Assembly: GCA_009787625.1 (NCBI GenBank)
Contig: WQSX01000023.1
Span: 1 to 40,201, forward strand
Source of the DNA: Oscillospiraceae bacterium
Lineage (GTDB): Bacteria > Bacillota > Clostridia > Oscillospirales > Oscillospiraceae
Direction: 5' to 3'
Length of the DNA stretch: 40,201 nt
In this document: positions 1 to 8,978 of the stretch, piece after piece
How positions within the stretch are numbered: position 1 is the stretch's first letter
How the letters are laid out: every line of letters begins with the position of its first letter
Made by a program: the position numbers and the translations under genes
The notes under the pieces: generated by a model
What the model saw: the letters and a program-made list of their open reading frames with translations, nothing else
What the model was told of the DNA's origin: nothing
The model's database searches: none

Positions 1-426
1 GAAGAGAATAGGAGTATGGGAAATTGGCAGTTGTTCCTGCCTGAAGGAACCGAATTCAGCGATATAGCAAGTGTGAGAATTGAAGTTTTCTTTGATCAAG
101 AAGTTATGGATGCTGCAGTACAAGCCGGTGAGGTAGAAGAAGCAGGTCTATTACATGCAATTTATGTAATAATACAGAGCAATGCAAGTGATTGGACGCA
201 ACTACAATCTCCCGGAACCGAAGATACAAGCGTGTACTTGACAGAAAACTTTGTAACTGAGGTAGAAGTAGATATAGTAGCACGCACAACATGGCTCGGC
301 ATTACTATAGTTACATGGAATGATTTTGTCCCGGGAGTGTCAGCTCTTGTGCACTTCCTTGATGGAGACGGAGGAGTTATTGTTCTGGTTTGCCCGGACT
401 GTCTCGCTTCACCGTGTGAGTGTTAA
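1..426 (+). CDS. C-terminal part of an unidentified protein, cut by the window edge
   Basis: The reading frame is open from the first base, and the first ATG (base 16) has no clear ribosome-binding site, so this is probably the 3' end of a longer gene. The visible ~141 residues are acidic and rich in beta-prone segments. They end in a cysteine-rich tail (CPDC...SPCEC) that could bind a metal or form disulfides. No family is recognised. The composition would fit an extracellular beta-sandwich module, but that is a guess. It runs convergently with the chemoreceptor gene at 502-2529 and shares a bidirectional terminator with it. Confidence 0.55.
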   Translation, partial: EENRSMGNWQLFLPEGTEFSDIASVRIEVFFDQEVMDAAVQAGEVEEAGLLHAIYVIIQSNASDWTQLQSPGTEDTSVYLTENFVTEVEVDIVARTTWLGITIVTWNDFVPGVSALVHFLDGDGGVIVLVCPDCLASPCEC

Positions 427-427
427 A

Positions 428-464
428 AGAAGCAAATCGGCCCGAAAACCAATCTGCTTCTTTT
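428..464 (+). terminator. bidirectional intrinsic terminator between convergent genes
   Basis: A 13-nt left arm (428-440) pairs with 449-461 through Watson-Crick and two wobble pairs around an 8-nt loop. TTTT follows on the plus strand, and a TTTT run also follows on the minus strand. It sits directly after the plus-strand stop codon and 38 bases beyond the minus-strand chemoreceptor stop. Confidence 0.75.
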
Positions 465-501
465 AAGAAGAAGAGGAGATTAATTAAGTTATGGCCGCGA
501 T

Positions 502-2529
502 TTAAGTCGTAGCAGGCGGCAAGCTTCTGATACTATCAGAAAGTGAATCTTTAAGCGTAAACTGTGAAATGAGCTGCTCAAGCATTGTGGACTGACTGCT
601 CATTTCCTCCGATGCTGCGGCACTCTGCTCCGCTGTTGCGCTGTTTTGCTGTACTACGTTTGCCACTTGGTCTATGCCCGTGTTAATTTGTGTAATACCG
701 GCAGTTTGCTCTTCGGAAGATTTCGCTATATCTCCTACCAACCGGCTGCTCTCACCGATACCTGCCACAATTTCACTAAGGCTTGCAGAAGTTTCACCGG
801 CAATCTTAGAGCCAAGTTCGGCTTTTGTTATTGAATCTGCGATGAGGCTTTCTGTGTCCTTTGCCGCTTCCGCGCTCTTTGCCGCCAGATTTCTGACTTC
901 TTCCGCAACAACCGCAAAACCCTTACCATGCTGACCCGCTCTTGCCGCCTCGACTGCTGCGTTGAGAGCGAGAATATTTGTCTGAAACGCTATATCGTCG
1001 ATAGACTTTATTACCTTGCTGATGTTCTGGCTTGACTCATTGATGCCTTTGACTGCCGCCATCATATCGTCCATCTGACCGCTGCCTTTTTCTGCGGTGC
1101 TCTTTATGTTTGATGCAAGCGTTGCGGCACGGTCTGCCATTTCTGCGTTTTCTTTTGTTTTTAATGCTATTTCGGATATAGATGATGAAAGTTGCTGCAC
1201 CGATGCCGCCTGCTCTGTTGAGCCTTGAGCAAGTGTCTGTGCCCCTTCGGCTATCTGCCTTGAGCCTGTTGATACCTGTGATGTGGAAGCTTGAATATCG
1301 CCGAACATGCGGTTTAGATTATCTACCATATCGTGGAGTGCTATATTCAGCAAATCCTTTTCACTGCGCACCTTGATCTCATTTGTGAGATTGCCGGCTG
1401 CAACCTCGTTGAGATCCCTGGATACTTCATTTAAGCTACGGACAACGTCGTGAAATGCAATAAACAATTCTCCGGTTTCATCACCTCTGGCTGAATTTTT
1501 CAAGAGTATCTCTTCTTCTTCCGCAGAAACAACAATGTCGCCTTCTTGCGAAACCATATTCATGAATTCACTAATAATTTTGATAGGTTTGCTTATGCCG
1601 GTAGCTATGCGCAGTATAATAACAACTGCTGCAACAAGCCCTACCACGCCTATAACTATCGCAATCATAATCACACTGTTTCTTTGTGCGTTAATCTCAC
1701 TCAAAGGCAAAGCCATGAATACAACACCCAGCTCATCACCGTCAGGTGAGTAAAACGGCATGTAGAAAGCGCTGAATTGTTCACCAAACTGGGTAATAGT
1801 GGTTTGCAGTTCGTTTCTTTGCCTAAATACAATATCCAGTATTTCCGGATCTTCCATATATGTGCCGACAATGCTGTTGCCTTGCTCATCTGTCAAGGTA
1901 GATGAAGCTCGCACATACCTGCCCGTTGCCTCATCATAAACAAAAATTGTGAATTCAGCGTTATGCCTTTCTTTTAGTGCTTCAACTGCCTTTGGTGTAT
2001 CAAGCGCATAGCCGATAACCGCAACGCCTATTATCTCGCCTTCGTGGAATATTGGCACTGATGAGCGAATAGGAATACGACGCTGACCTACAGGTGTATA
2101 TGCCACGGAGATTACGCCTTCCAGAGCTTCGAGCAGTGAAACTGTGCGGAAGGCATCGCCGTAACGTTCAGGCTCGTCTGTGCGCGCAAGAACATATGTG
2201 TCTGCACCGGCGACAGTTATATAGGTTACACCGTAGTCAATCGCAAGCTGATTCCCGACGCGGAGTATTTCCTGTGTATCTGCTGTAAGCACGGCTTGCG
2301 GGAGACGCGGGTCATACGAAACCATGAGACCGACATCTATGACCATTTGGCGCGTGTCGTTAGTTATATGCCTGATGCTGTTGGAAACAGCTTCAAGACG
2401 GTCGTTTAGCAATGAGTCGTTAAAGGAGCTAAACTGTACAATGGTGACTATCAAAGTAGTCGCTAAAAGTGCAAAAACCAATATTACCGTCGGTAATATT
2501 ATCTTGAGCCTCAACTTCATATTTTTCAT
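502..2529 (-). CDS. methyl-accepting chemotaxis protein, Cache 3/Cache 2-type sensor (copy 1)
   Basis: A membrane chemoreceptor that senses an extracellular ligand and controls CheA through the cytoplasmic hairpin. From the N-terminus: a transmembrane helix (about 9-31), an extracellular Cache-type domain (about 35-285), a second transmembrane helix (about 285-310), HAMP, and a long MCP signalling coiled coil. The coiled coil carries the hallmark tip segment with [18 protein letters not shown] and [12 protein letters not shown]. The longest frame opens with TTG at 2538, but the AAGGAGG site lies only 1 nt from that codon and 10 nt from ATG 2529, so I take ATG 2529 (675 aa). The signalling half is nearly identical to that of the gene at 2696-4732, while the sensor domains have diverged. 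This points to duplication with later homogenisation of the 3' half. A sigma-28-like promoter lies upstream. Confidence 0.93.
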   Translation of the reverse strand: MKNMKLRLKIILPTVILVFALLATTLIVTIVQFSSFNDSLLNDRLEAVSNSIRHITNDTRQMVIDVGLMVSYDPRLPQAVLTADTQEILRVGNQLAIDYGVTYITVAGADTYVLARTDEPERYGDAFRTVSLLEALEGVISVAYTPVGQRRIPIRSSVPIFHEGEIIGVAVIGYALDTPKAVEALKERHNAEFTIFVYDEATGRYVRASSTLTDEQGNSIVGTYMEDPEILDIVFRQRNELQTTITQFGEQFSAFYMPFYSPDGDELGVVFMALPLSEINAQRNSVIMIAIVIGVVGLVAAVVIILRIATGISKPIKIISEFMNMVSQEGDIVVSAEEEEILLKNSARGDETGELFIAFHDVVRSLNEVSRDLNEVAAGNLTNEIKVRSEKDLLNIALHDMVDNLNRMFGDIQASTSQVSTGSRQIAEGAQTLAQGSTEQAASVQQLSSSISEIALKTKENAEMADRAATLASNIKSTAEKGSGQMDDMMAAVKGINESSQNISKVIKSIDDIAFQTNILALNAAVEAARAGQHGKGFAVVAEEVRNLAAKSAEAAKDTESLIADSITKAELGSKIAGETSASLSEIVAGIGESSRLVGDIAKSSEEQTAGITQINTGIDQVANVVQQNSATAEQSAAASEEMSSQSTMLEQLISQFTLKDSLSDSIRSLPPATT

Positions 2530-2641
2530 ACTTCTCAAACCTCCTTCATGTGGTTTACATTTTTAATAGCTTAGTTATCATTCGTATAATAAACGCTCTT
2601 GTTTGTATAATTCATATTACCGCAGTGCAACCAATACCGTC

Positions 2642-2692
2642 AAGGCAGACAGGACGGGTTTATTGCTGCTTTTTTATGCGAATTTAGAAAAA
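2642..2692. repeat. 51-bp promoter-containing block, copy 1 (second copy 4819-4869)
   Basis: This block matches 4819-4869 over 51 bp with a single mismatch (position 2669). Each copy lies upstream of one of the two chemoreceptor genes and contains the sigma-28-like promoter and the start of the leader. Beyond the block the two leaders differ. It was therefore carried along with the gene duplication and kept under selection. Confidence 0.85.
2660..2686 (-). promoter_or_regulatory. sigma-28 (SigD/FliA)-like promoter of chemoreceptor 1
   Basis: On the minus strand, CTAAA with TAAA at 2686-2683 is followed by 15 nt and then AGCAATAA (2667-2660). This resembles the flagellar sigma factor consensus TAAA-N15-GCCGATAA (5 of 8 in the -10 part). 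The same elements with identical spacing occur upstream of the second chemoreceptor. It would place the receptor in the late flagellar regulon. The leader would be about 120 nt. Confidence 0.6.
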
Positions 2693-2695
2693 ACT

Positions 2696-4732
2696 TCAGT
2701 ACTTTTGTTTTCTCGTAGCAGGCGGCAAGCTTTCGATGCTATTAGAAATTGCGTTTTTAAGCTTGAACTGTGAAATGAGCTGCTCAAGCATTGTGGACTG
2801 ACTGCTCATTTCCTCCGATGCTGCGGCACTCTGCTCCGCCGTTGCACTGTTTTGCTGTACTACGTTTGCCACTTGGTCTATGCCTGTGTTGATCTGTGTA
2901 ATACCGGCAGTTTGTTCTTCGGAAGATTTGGCTATATCTCCTACCAACCGGCTGCTCTCACCGATACCTGCCACAATTTCATTCAGGCTTGCGGAAGTTT
3001 CATCGGCAATCTTAGAGCCAAGTTCGGCTTTTATTATTGAATCTGCGATGAGGCTTTCTGTGTCCTTCGCAGCTTCCGCGCTCTTTGCCGCCAGATTGCG
3101 TACTTCTTCCGCGACAACCGCAAAACCCTTACCATGCTGACCCGCTCTTGCCGCTTCGACTGCTGCGTTGAGAGCGAGAATGTTTGTCTGGAACGCTATG
3201 TCGTCGATAGACTTTATTACCTTGCTTATATTCTTGCTGGACTCATTGATGCCTTTGACTGCCGTCATCATATCGTTCATCTGACCGCTGCCTTTTTCCG
3301 CACTGTTTCTTATATCGTTTGCCAGCATCGCTGCTTTTTCCGCCATTTTTGCATTATCTTTTGTTTTTAATGCTATTTCGGATATAGATGATGAAAGTTG
3401 CTGCACCGATGCCGCCTGCTCTGTTGAGCCTTGAGCAAGTGTTTGTGAGCCGTCTGCAATTTGTTTTGAACCTGTGGCGACTTGTGCCGTCGAAACCTGA
3501 ATTTCTTCGAACATACGATTTAGGTTTCCTACCATTTCATCAAGAGTTATAAACAATATGTCGTTATCGCCTCGCACTTTAATATCTCGCGCAAGGTTAC
3601 CGGAAGCTACTTCTTTAAGATCATCATTGACCATATTTAAACTCACCATAAAATCATTAAATGAACTAAACAAGTCACCAATTTCGTCTTTACGAGCCTT
3701 ATGTTCAGATATGATTCTTTCTTCTTCCGCAGTGACGACAATGTCTCCCTCTCGAGCTGAAATCCGCATATATTCGCTGAGTACTTTTAAAGGCTTGCTG
3801 ATCCTTCCTGAAATCATCAATACTATGAAAATGGCGGCAATAAGACCTGCAACACCGAAAATAATTAGAAACAAAGTCATACTGTTTACTGCGGCTACCG
3901 AGGCTTCCTCGTTAAATCCTGCGAAAAACATACCAACGGGGTTGCCGTCCCATCCGAGCAGCGGAAAATAATATGTGCTGTAATCTATGCCTTGCAGATT
4001 TGCTTCACCCATAAAGCTTTGGTTTTGCTCTAAAACAATTTCGGAAATATCTTCAGGAGCATATATGCCGACAGCTCTCTGCCCGTGCTCATCCAGGAGT
4101 GTTGTAGCAACTCTCTCATTGCCCGCAAAAATCGTAATCTCAGCATTTACCGATTCGGAAAACTGATCTACAAACTCATTTACAGACATGAATATATTGA
4201 CAGACATTGTACCGATTACAGCACCATCGTCAAATATGGGCGAAAGAGCGGACATGCCCATAGCAAGTGCGGGTGTTGAAGAGAAGTTCAGCGAGCCTTG
4301 CCCGGCAAAACCGCCTTCGAAAATCGGAACACCTGCTACAGAGTCACCATATCTGGGTTCGTGAGTGCGTAACATGACATTTCGGTCTGCGCCGATGACG
4401 ACAGCGGCGTCAAAATCCAAATCCGGTTTTAAAGAGTTCAGGTAGCTAACAAGTTCCACCCGACTTTCCTCCGCACCGCTTGCATTCCATTCGCGCAGAA
4501 GTTCTAAAACCACTTGATTTTGAGCAAGTGCTTGCGCCACTACCCGGTTTCTCTCGTGCTGGAGTTCAAGGTATGAGCGCGTAGTCCGTGCGGCTGTTTC
4601 AAGCCGCTGCTCACCCAGCTCGCCGGCAAGATTTGCTGCGCTTATAACCGAATACACAACAAGGACGGCTGCAAGAACCAGCAAAATAATCGCCACCGGA
4701 ATGAGTATTTTGTTTTTGATACTGTTTAACAT
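2696..4732 (-). CDS. methyl-accepting chemotaxis protein, Cache-type sensor (copy 2)
   Basis: Paralog of the gene at 502-2529 with the same layout: an N-terminal transmembrane helix, an extracellular Cache-type domain of about 240 residues, a second helix, HAMP, and an MCP signalling domain with the invariant hairpin tip. The sensor half differs clearly from copy 1, so ligand range probably differs. The signalling half is almost the same at protein and DNA level. Start: the open frame begins at TTG 4738, but a GGAGGA site sits 7-8 nt before ATG 4732, which I prefer (678 aa). The gene ends with a short basic tail, KQKY. It is not co-transcribed with copy 1 by necessity, because each has its own sigma-28-like promoter. 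Confidence 0.93.
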   Translation of the reverse strand: MLNSIKNKILIPVAIILLVLAAVLVVYSVISAANLAGELGEQRLETAARTTRSYLELQHERNRVVAQALAQNQVVLELLREWNASGAEESRVELVSYLNSLKPDLDFDAAVVIGADRNVMLRTHEPRYGDSVAGVPIFEGGFAGQGSLNFSSTPALAMGMSALSPIFDDGAVIGTMSVNIFMSVNEFVDQFSESVNAEITIFAGNERVATTLLDEHGQRAVGIYAPEDISEIVLEQNQSFMGEANLQGIDYSTYYFPLLGWDGNPVGMFFAGFNEEASVAAVNSMTLFLIIFGVAGLIAAIFIVLMISGRISKPLKVLSEYMRISAREGDIVVTAEEERIISEHKARKDEIGDLFSSFNDFMVSLNMVNDDLKEVASGNLARDIKVRGDNDILFITLDEMVGNLNRMFEEIQVSTAQVATGSKQIADGSQTLAQGSTEQAASVQQLSSSISEIALKTKDNAKMAEKAAMLANDIRNSAEKGSGQMNDMMTAVKGINESSKNISKVIKSIDDIAFQTNILALNAAVEAARAGQHGKGFAVVAEEVRNLAAKSAEAAKDTESLIADSIIKAELGSKIADETSASLNEIVAGIGESSRLVGDIAKSSEEQTAGITQINTGIDQVANVVQQNSATAEQSAAASEEMSSQSTMLEQLISQFKLKNAISNSIESLPPATRKQKY

Positions 4733-4818
4733 GGTCAAATCCTCCTCCCATACTTTTTGTACTTCTTCACGTCTTCTTCTGTAATTAGTTAATGGTAACG
4801 CACATAATTTTTTATGTA

Positions 4819-4869
4819 AAGGCAGACAGGACGGGTTTATTGCTGTTTTTTTATGCGAATTTAGAAAAA
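4819..4869. repeat. 51-bp promoter-containing block, copy 2
   Basis: One mismatch to 2642-2692. It lies about 90-140 bp upstream of the second chemoreceptor start and contains that gene's sigma-28-like promoter. Confidence 0.85.
4837..4863 (-). promoter_or_regulatory. sigma-28 (SigD/FliA)-like promoter of chemoreceptor 2
   Basis: TAAA at 4863-4860, a 15-nt spacer, and AGCAATAA at 4844-4837 on the minus strand. Both elements and the spacing are identical to those of the copy-1 promoter. The leader would be about 100 nt. Confidence 0.6.
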
Positions 4870-4901
4870 TATAAACCCCTCAGCTAAAAACATTAGCGAG
4901 G
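4861..4901 (-). terminator. intrinsic terminator after repeat half A
   Basis: CCTC-A-GCTAA (4878-4887) pairs with TTAGC-GAGG (4893-4901) with one bulged base. On the minus strand the hairpin is followed by GG and the T-rich tract TTTATATTTTT. It would end transcripts coming through the 5018-6379 gene. It partly overlaps the end of the promoter block of chemoreceptor 2. Confidence 0.55.
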
Positions 4902-4916
4902 AGTTGATATTTTGGG

Positions 4917-5001
4917 GTGGTACACCGAAGCCGTTTAAATTCGAACCGCATTGTTGCGGTTGGGGGTGGGTTTGGGGTTGTTGTTTGGTTTTGAGGGGTG
5001 G
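4917..5001 (-). repeat. dispersed structured repeat, half A (copy 1)
   Basis: An ~85-bp block starting GTGGTACACCGAAGCCG and ending in a G/T-rich stretch. Closely similar blocks start at 23644 and 25260. It contains a 7-bp hairpin (4944-4950 with 4955-4961). Only half A is found here. Half B of the element lies at 6461-6591, on the other side of the gene 5018-6379. In the other two copies A and B are only tens of bases apart. Confidence 0.85.
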
Positions 5002-5017
5002 TTAGTGGCACCTTTTT

Positions 5018-6379
5018 CTACTGTAACCATTCAACTGATACAAACATACGCTGCTCTGAGTCAGCATTTGCAGAAACATATAAAATATCATGGTTCTTAG
5101 TAAAGTTATTTATGATTTCATCATTATTCATATCAGCCATTTTAGATATAAATATATCTAAGCTTTCCTTTTTGCTTTCCATTGCACGGTATGTGTTAGA
5201 TGCTTGTATTGGTTTGAACCACTGCTTTTGCAGCAAAAAATTTGCTTTCGCATTAATTGGACCATATATGCTGTCCAAAAGCTCATGAGCTCCGCTTGTA
5301 AATGATTGACTATGTGACTCGCTATAAGAACTGAAAGCCTCCACCGCCTTTGTGGTGTCACCCATTTTCATTCGCACGGCAAACTCTGCTTTTTTCCCCT
5401 CAATCTTTAACTTGCTAGCAAAAATGCATACTTGAAAAGAATAAAATAACTCCTGCTCTTCGGCTTTTTCACTCAAATTTTGCATCTCTTTTGCTGCAGA
5501 TAAACGCGACAAAAGTTTTCGTACTTTAATCTCTGTTATCGCACTCGTTTTATTCAATCGCTCAAGCCGTGAAAAGTACTCAATTAGTATACTATCTGCT
5601 TCACGAACTCCAGATTGTATTGCAATTATGTCAGTATCATCAACATATTGTTTGTCTGCGACTCCCTTTAGCACATTTTCAATGCTACTGAGTTTTCCGA
5701 TATTTTTATCATGATGAAAACCGACAAGCTTATCGATACCACGCTCAATACCTTCCAGTTGTTTTGAAATATTGTGCATGTAGTATTGACCTGAAATCAT
5801 GGCCATAGCTTGCATACCCGCAGCAACGATAGTAGCTGTATTTAAAGCAACACCCAAATTAGTTTCTTTAAATCCAGCGTGACTTACTATTTTTCCGTCA
5901 CCCAACACAATAGAACCAATAGTTCCGTCTTTGTATTTCATTAACTCTGAAAGAGGTGCCGTGGCTGTGAAGAGACCATTAGGTGCAATTTTTGTGATTT
6001 TCTCAAGTGTGCTAATTTGACCCAATATAGGCATTATGCCCTGTACAAGTCCACCGCCGATGGCATTGCCTCGTACAGTTATCTCTTGATACTTCTTTTT
6101 TCTTAGGCTACTGCGTTTTTCAACATTAGATAGTATCAGCTTATCTCCGGAGCTGTTTTCAATCTCCATTTTATGCACAGTGCTCATTACATCGAGTGAT
6201 GGGCTACTTTTACTAGTCAGAACACTTTCTATCTTATCTTCTTTGGTTTCTATACTCTCAATAGGGTTTTGACATAATTTATCTTGCTTTTTACGCTTAG
6301 CTATATGCACATAACCAACAAGTAAGCCCACAACTATAACAACAGTGATGCTGATAAACGCCAGCAATATTTCATCCAT
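5018..6379 (-). CDS. membrane-anchored protein of unknown function, lying inside a structured repeat
   Basis: The 453-residue protein begins with a hydrophobic helix (about residues 3-24, FISITVVIVVGLLVGYV) followed by basic residues, so a single-pass anchor with a cytoplasmic body is likely. A small-residue, glycine- and alanine-rich stretch follows around 110-200, then a mostly alpha-helical, coiled-coil-like C-terminal half. No catalytic motif is recognised. The open frame starts at 6427, but GGAG lies 8 nt before ATG 6379 and that start puts the helix at the N-terminus, so I chose it. The gene sits exactly between half B (6461-6591) and half A (4917-5001) of a repeat whose halves are adjacent elsewhere. 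That suggests it arrived as cargo. A defence role is possible from context only. Confidence 0.75.
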   Translation of the reverse strand: MDEILLAFISITVVIVVGLLVGYVHIAKRKKQDKLCQNPIESIETKEDKIESVLTSKSSPSLDVMSTVHKMEIENSSGDKLILSNVEKRSSLRKKKYQEITVRGNAIGGGLVQGIMPILGQISTLEKITKIAPNGLFTATAPLSELMKYKDGTIGSIVLGDGKIVSHAGFKETNLGVALNTATIVAAGMQAMAMISGQYYMHNISKQLEGIERGIDKLVGFHHDKNIGKLSSIENVLKGVADKQYVDDTDIIAIQSGVREADSILIEYFSRLERLNKTSAITEIKVRKLLSRLSAAKEMQNLSEKAEEQELFYSFQVCIFASKLKIEGKKAEFAVRMKMGDTTKAVEAFSSYSESHSQSFTSGAHELLDSIYGPINAKANFLLQKQWFKPIQASNTYRAMESKKESLDIFISKMADMNNDEIINNFTKNHDILYVSANADSEQRMFVSVEWLQ

Positions 6380-6460
6380 GATTTTTACTCCGTCAATTAA
6401 TATTTCTAAATTACAACACCGCATCAACTACTCAGATATTGCAGTAAAAACGACCATGGA

Positions 6461-6630
6461 GCTCGCCCGCTTTCCCTAGGTCGCCGTGTCAAGTGCGGCG
6501 TTTACGCCGTTCATTTATGAATCGAAGACACTTGACACCACATCAAAGTTATACTTTTTATTGGCTGTTCGGCACACCGTGTCGAATGGTCATAGCTACT
6601 ACCTTTTTACCTCATTAGCAACTTACAGCA
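6461..6630 (-). repeat. dispersed structured repeat, half B (copy 1) with conserved upstream spacer
   Basis: It contains three nested or adjacent palindromes: P1 6486-6495 with 6529-6538 (10 bp, perfect), P2 6496-6500 with 6505-6509 (5 bp), and P3 TTCAT/ATGAA within 6510-6521. A further stem P4 pairs 6563-6575 with 6579-6591 (13 bp with wobbles). The spacer 6595-6630 (reads ACTACCTTTTTACCTCATTA) is shared with copy 3 at 25504-25540. Base changes in the other copies keep these stems paired. About 95 bp of ordinary AT-rich DNA (6630-6724) separates the repeat from the AlbA_2 remnant. Confidence 0.8.
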
Positions 6631-6724
6631 ACTTAAAATATGATTTCTTAAAAACAAAAAGCGCTCAATATCAATGGTTTCTATTTTCTTGGATATTATT
6701 AATGGAGCAAATCAGCAACTTAAA

Positions 6725-7366
6725 TCACGCCCAAAACGGGATATAGCTCATATACTTCGGAGCAGCATTTGGGTCTACCGGCCTTACGAGATTATCTTCG
6801 ATACATCTCTGAATAAGCCTTGAAATTCCTGCCTTTCCGGTATCTGTTAACCTAAAACGCTCCCGCAGCGTTGCATTCGTCATTGACCCACCCTCAACCT
6901 GCTTTAGGCACGCATGCATGTAACATGTCCACTTTTTGCTATTCATCGGAATGTTGCTAAACGGAGCATGTGGGAACATTGTCACTCTAGTGCTATTGGG
7001 AAACACATCAATTTTTGGCGTTGATAATTTAAACAACTCGCATTGATATGCAATTCTATCCCAGCCGACGCCGCGCTCTTCGCAAATATATGTTCTTCGT
7101 AACAGTGACGCAATTTCCTCGTTTCGTGATTTAGGTGAATCATTTATAAACAGATTTGCTTCAACAGCCGCGTAATCTTTTAGTTTTTTCTTGTAGCTGC
7201 CGATTCTAATGTAATCAATATTCTTAAATCTCACCGTTTTATATGACGCTGCATAAATAGTCAAAATAACAATCCGTTTTCCTTCAACATCAAGTCTATG
7301 AGCCGAAAAGTTCGCATTATCCGACAACAAATACCGCAGCCAGTTTTCTAACTCTTCATATCCCAT
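6725..7366 (-). pseudogene. decayed AlbA_2-type ATP-binding protein (N-terminus and middle missing)
   Basis: The 213 residues match, in order, two separate parts of the ~480-residue AlbA_2 (Schlafen-like) ATP-binding or regulator family as I know it. These are the stretch ending YIRIGSYKKKLKDY, and the C-terminal part beginning SPKSRNEEIASLLRR, continuing with ICEERG and ending KYMSYIPFWA. About 75 residues at the N-terminus and roughly 180 in the middle are absent. The frame is continuous across the internal join near residue 75, so the middle was lost by an in-frame deletion. The 5' loss falls next to the end of the Dnd operon (80 bp to the dndA stop), so the island may have been inserted there. 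The nucleotide-binding part is gone, so I treat it as non-functional. Confidence 0.7.
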
Positions 7367-7446
7367 TACTTACTGGTGACACTGATATGCTTATACCTGA
7401 CGGACACAGAATCCCTCTTATGCATATCATAAACCACATAGCGTGG

Positions 7447-8586
7447 TTATTCAATAATGTTTTTTACAATCTCAGCGAGTTTCCACGTATCAATGCTATG
7501 TATATCTTTACCCCACGAAATACGAATCGAAGATTCAGCAACCTCATTTGTAACTCCCATAGCTTCAAGAACATGGCTATATCTGTACTCTTTTGAGGTA
7601 CAAGCTGACCCATTTGCTAAAGAAAAATACGGGCGAGCAGCAATCATCAATGCTTCGGAATTTACACCGAGAAAAGAAATATTTAGAGTGTTTCCAATGC
7701 AAACATCGACATCGCCGTTAATAACGTAGTTAAGTTTCGTCTCATTAAGCGCCCTTAAAACAGATTCTTTTATAGCCGAATTATGTTTATTCCAATCGTG
7801 ATGATGAAATAATGCGAGTTCGGCTGCCTTTCCAAATCCAGCAATGAGAGAAACTGGCAGTGTTCCGGAGCGAATATTGCTCTCTTGCCCCCCACCGAAC
7901 GAGTGCGGAGCAATGGGGGGGGGGATGTGGTTTTTACGTCGAAGAACAAGGATTCCTACTCCTTGAGGACCATACATTTTATGTGCTGTGGCTGAAAGAA
8001 AATCATATTGTGCATTTTGTAAATCATCTACTAATTTCCCACACGACTGCGCCGCATCCACATGGATGAACACATTTTTTGACCGACAGTAATCTCCTAT
8101 TTGCTTAATAGGTTGAATAGCTCCTGTCTCGTTGTTGACGTGTTGAATTGACACAAGAAGTGTTTTTTCGGAGACTTTTGATATTAGCTCATCACAATCA
8201 ATAACACCGTTTGGTTTTGGTAAAATATACTCTGAGGTAAAGCCCTGCATTTCTAATTGTCGGAATGATTCAAGTATTGCTTTATGCTCAATCGCTGTAG
8301 TTATAACATGCGTTCTTCCATTTTTTTTGCCCCATTCAGCTAAACCAAGAATCGCGGTGTTTGAACTTTCAGTAGCACCGCTTGTAAAAACAAGCTCAGA
8401 TGAATCAACTTTCAGCAAGTTCGCAAGTGAAGTTCGTGCTGATTCAACAATATCTCTTGCCTTTGCACCATGCAAATGAGTTCGACTATCAGCATTCCCT
8501 ACAGAGTCGCTATAGACAGACATCATATACTGAAAAACATCTTTATCCAATGGGGTCGAAGCATTGTAATCGAGATATTGTGGCAT
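7447..8586 (-). CDS. dndA: cysteine desulfurase DndA (last gene of dndBCDEA)
   Basis: A PLP-dependent, IscS/NifS-like enzyme that takes sulfur from L-cysteine as a persulfide and supplies it for DNA phosphorothioation. The PLP lysine is K203 (AHKMYGPQG). The catalytic cysteine is C329 in NGSACTSKEYRYSHVL. The N-terminal YLDYNASTP, the TSGATES loop and IHVDAAQ are all present. The 379 residues are full length. The start is ATG 8586, with AAGGAGA 7 nt upstream and 2 nt after the dndE stop, so it is translationally linked to dndE. In many known clusters dndA is divergent or missing (replaced by iscS). Here it closes the operon. The coding strand carries a run of ten C (7915-7924) in codons for HIPPPIAP, a possible slippage site. 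Confidence 0.95.
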   Translation of the reverse strand: MPQYLDYNASTPLDKDVFQYMMSVYSDSVGNADSRTHLHGAKARDIVESARTSLANLLKVDSSELVFTSGATESSNTAILGLAEWGKKNGRTHVITTAIEHKAILESFRQLEMQGFTSEYILPKPNGVIDCDELISKVSEKTLLVSIQHVNNETGAIQPIKQIGDYCRSKNVFIHVDAAQSCGKLVDDLQNAQYDFLSATAHKMYGPQGVGILVLRRKNHIPPPIAPHSFGGGQESNIRSGTLPVSLIAGFGKAAELALFHHHDWNKHNSAIKESVLRALNETKLNYVINGDVDVCIGNTLNISFLGVNSEALMIAARPYFSLANGSACTSKEYRYSHVLEAMGVTNEVAESSIRISWGKDIHSIDTWKLAEIVKNIIE

Positions 8587-8588
8587 GG

Positions 8589-8978
8589 TTATCTCCTTAT
8601 TTTCTCTGAAGCTCGCAAAATTAACTCATCTATGTTTCTTATATAATTTGTGGCAGAAAGATAAGAAATTCCTCGGTGTAGATGTAACCTAAACTGTTGC
8701 TGAAGTGTTTCCCTTTCTGTGTTTAGCCCATCGTGAATACATCTCTGCTTGATAAGTGCTGTATAGATTTCTTGATATTCTCCACCAAAAACCATCCATG
8801 ACATTTCAAGATTACTGTCAGCCGCAACACCCTCTGGTGCCGGCATCGTAGGTTCACTCAAAGAAAAGCACAAAGCCCAACGACAAAGGACATTCCAATT
8901 TGCTATCCCTGTTTTTGATTTCAAACGGATAAGTCTCTCTTTGTCTTTTTGGGATAGTTTTATCTGCTTGATAATCAT
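8589..8978 (-). CDS. dndE: DNA phosphorothioation protein DndE
   Basis: A small protein of the Dnd modification complex, known from the family to bind nicked DNA and to be needed for sulfur insertion. Family hallmarks are visible: the N-terminal KLSQKDKERLIRLKSKTG, then NVLCRWALCFSLSEP, SWMVFGG, and FRLHLHRGISYL near the C-terminus. The length of 129 aa is normal. ATG 8978 overlaps the dndD stop codon by one base, and AAGGAGGG lies 10 nt upstream. dndA follows after 2 nt. Confidence 0.93.
   Translation of the reverse strand: MIIKQIKLSQKDKERLIRLKSKTGIANWNVLCRWALCFSLSEPTMPAPEGVAADSNLEMSWMVFGGEYQEIYTALIKQRCIHDGLNTERETLQQQFRLHLHRGISYLSATNYIRNIDELILRASEKIRR

Noticed and set aside
6380..6480. Own promoter for the membrane-anchored gene (TTGATG-N17-AATATT near 6395-6430)
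   Set aside because: The -10 match is only about half of the consensus, so it was not listed as a feature.
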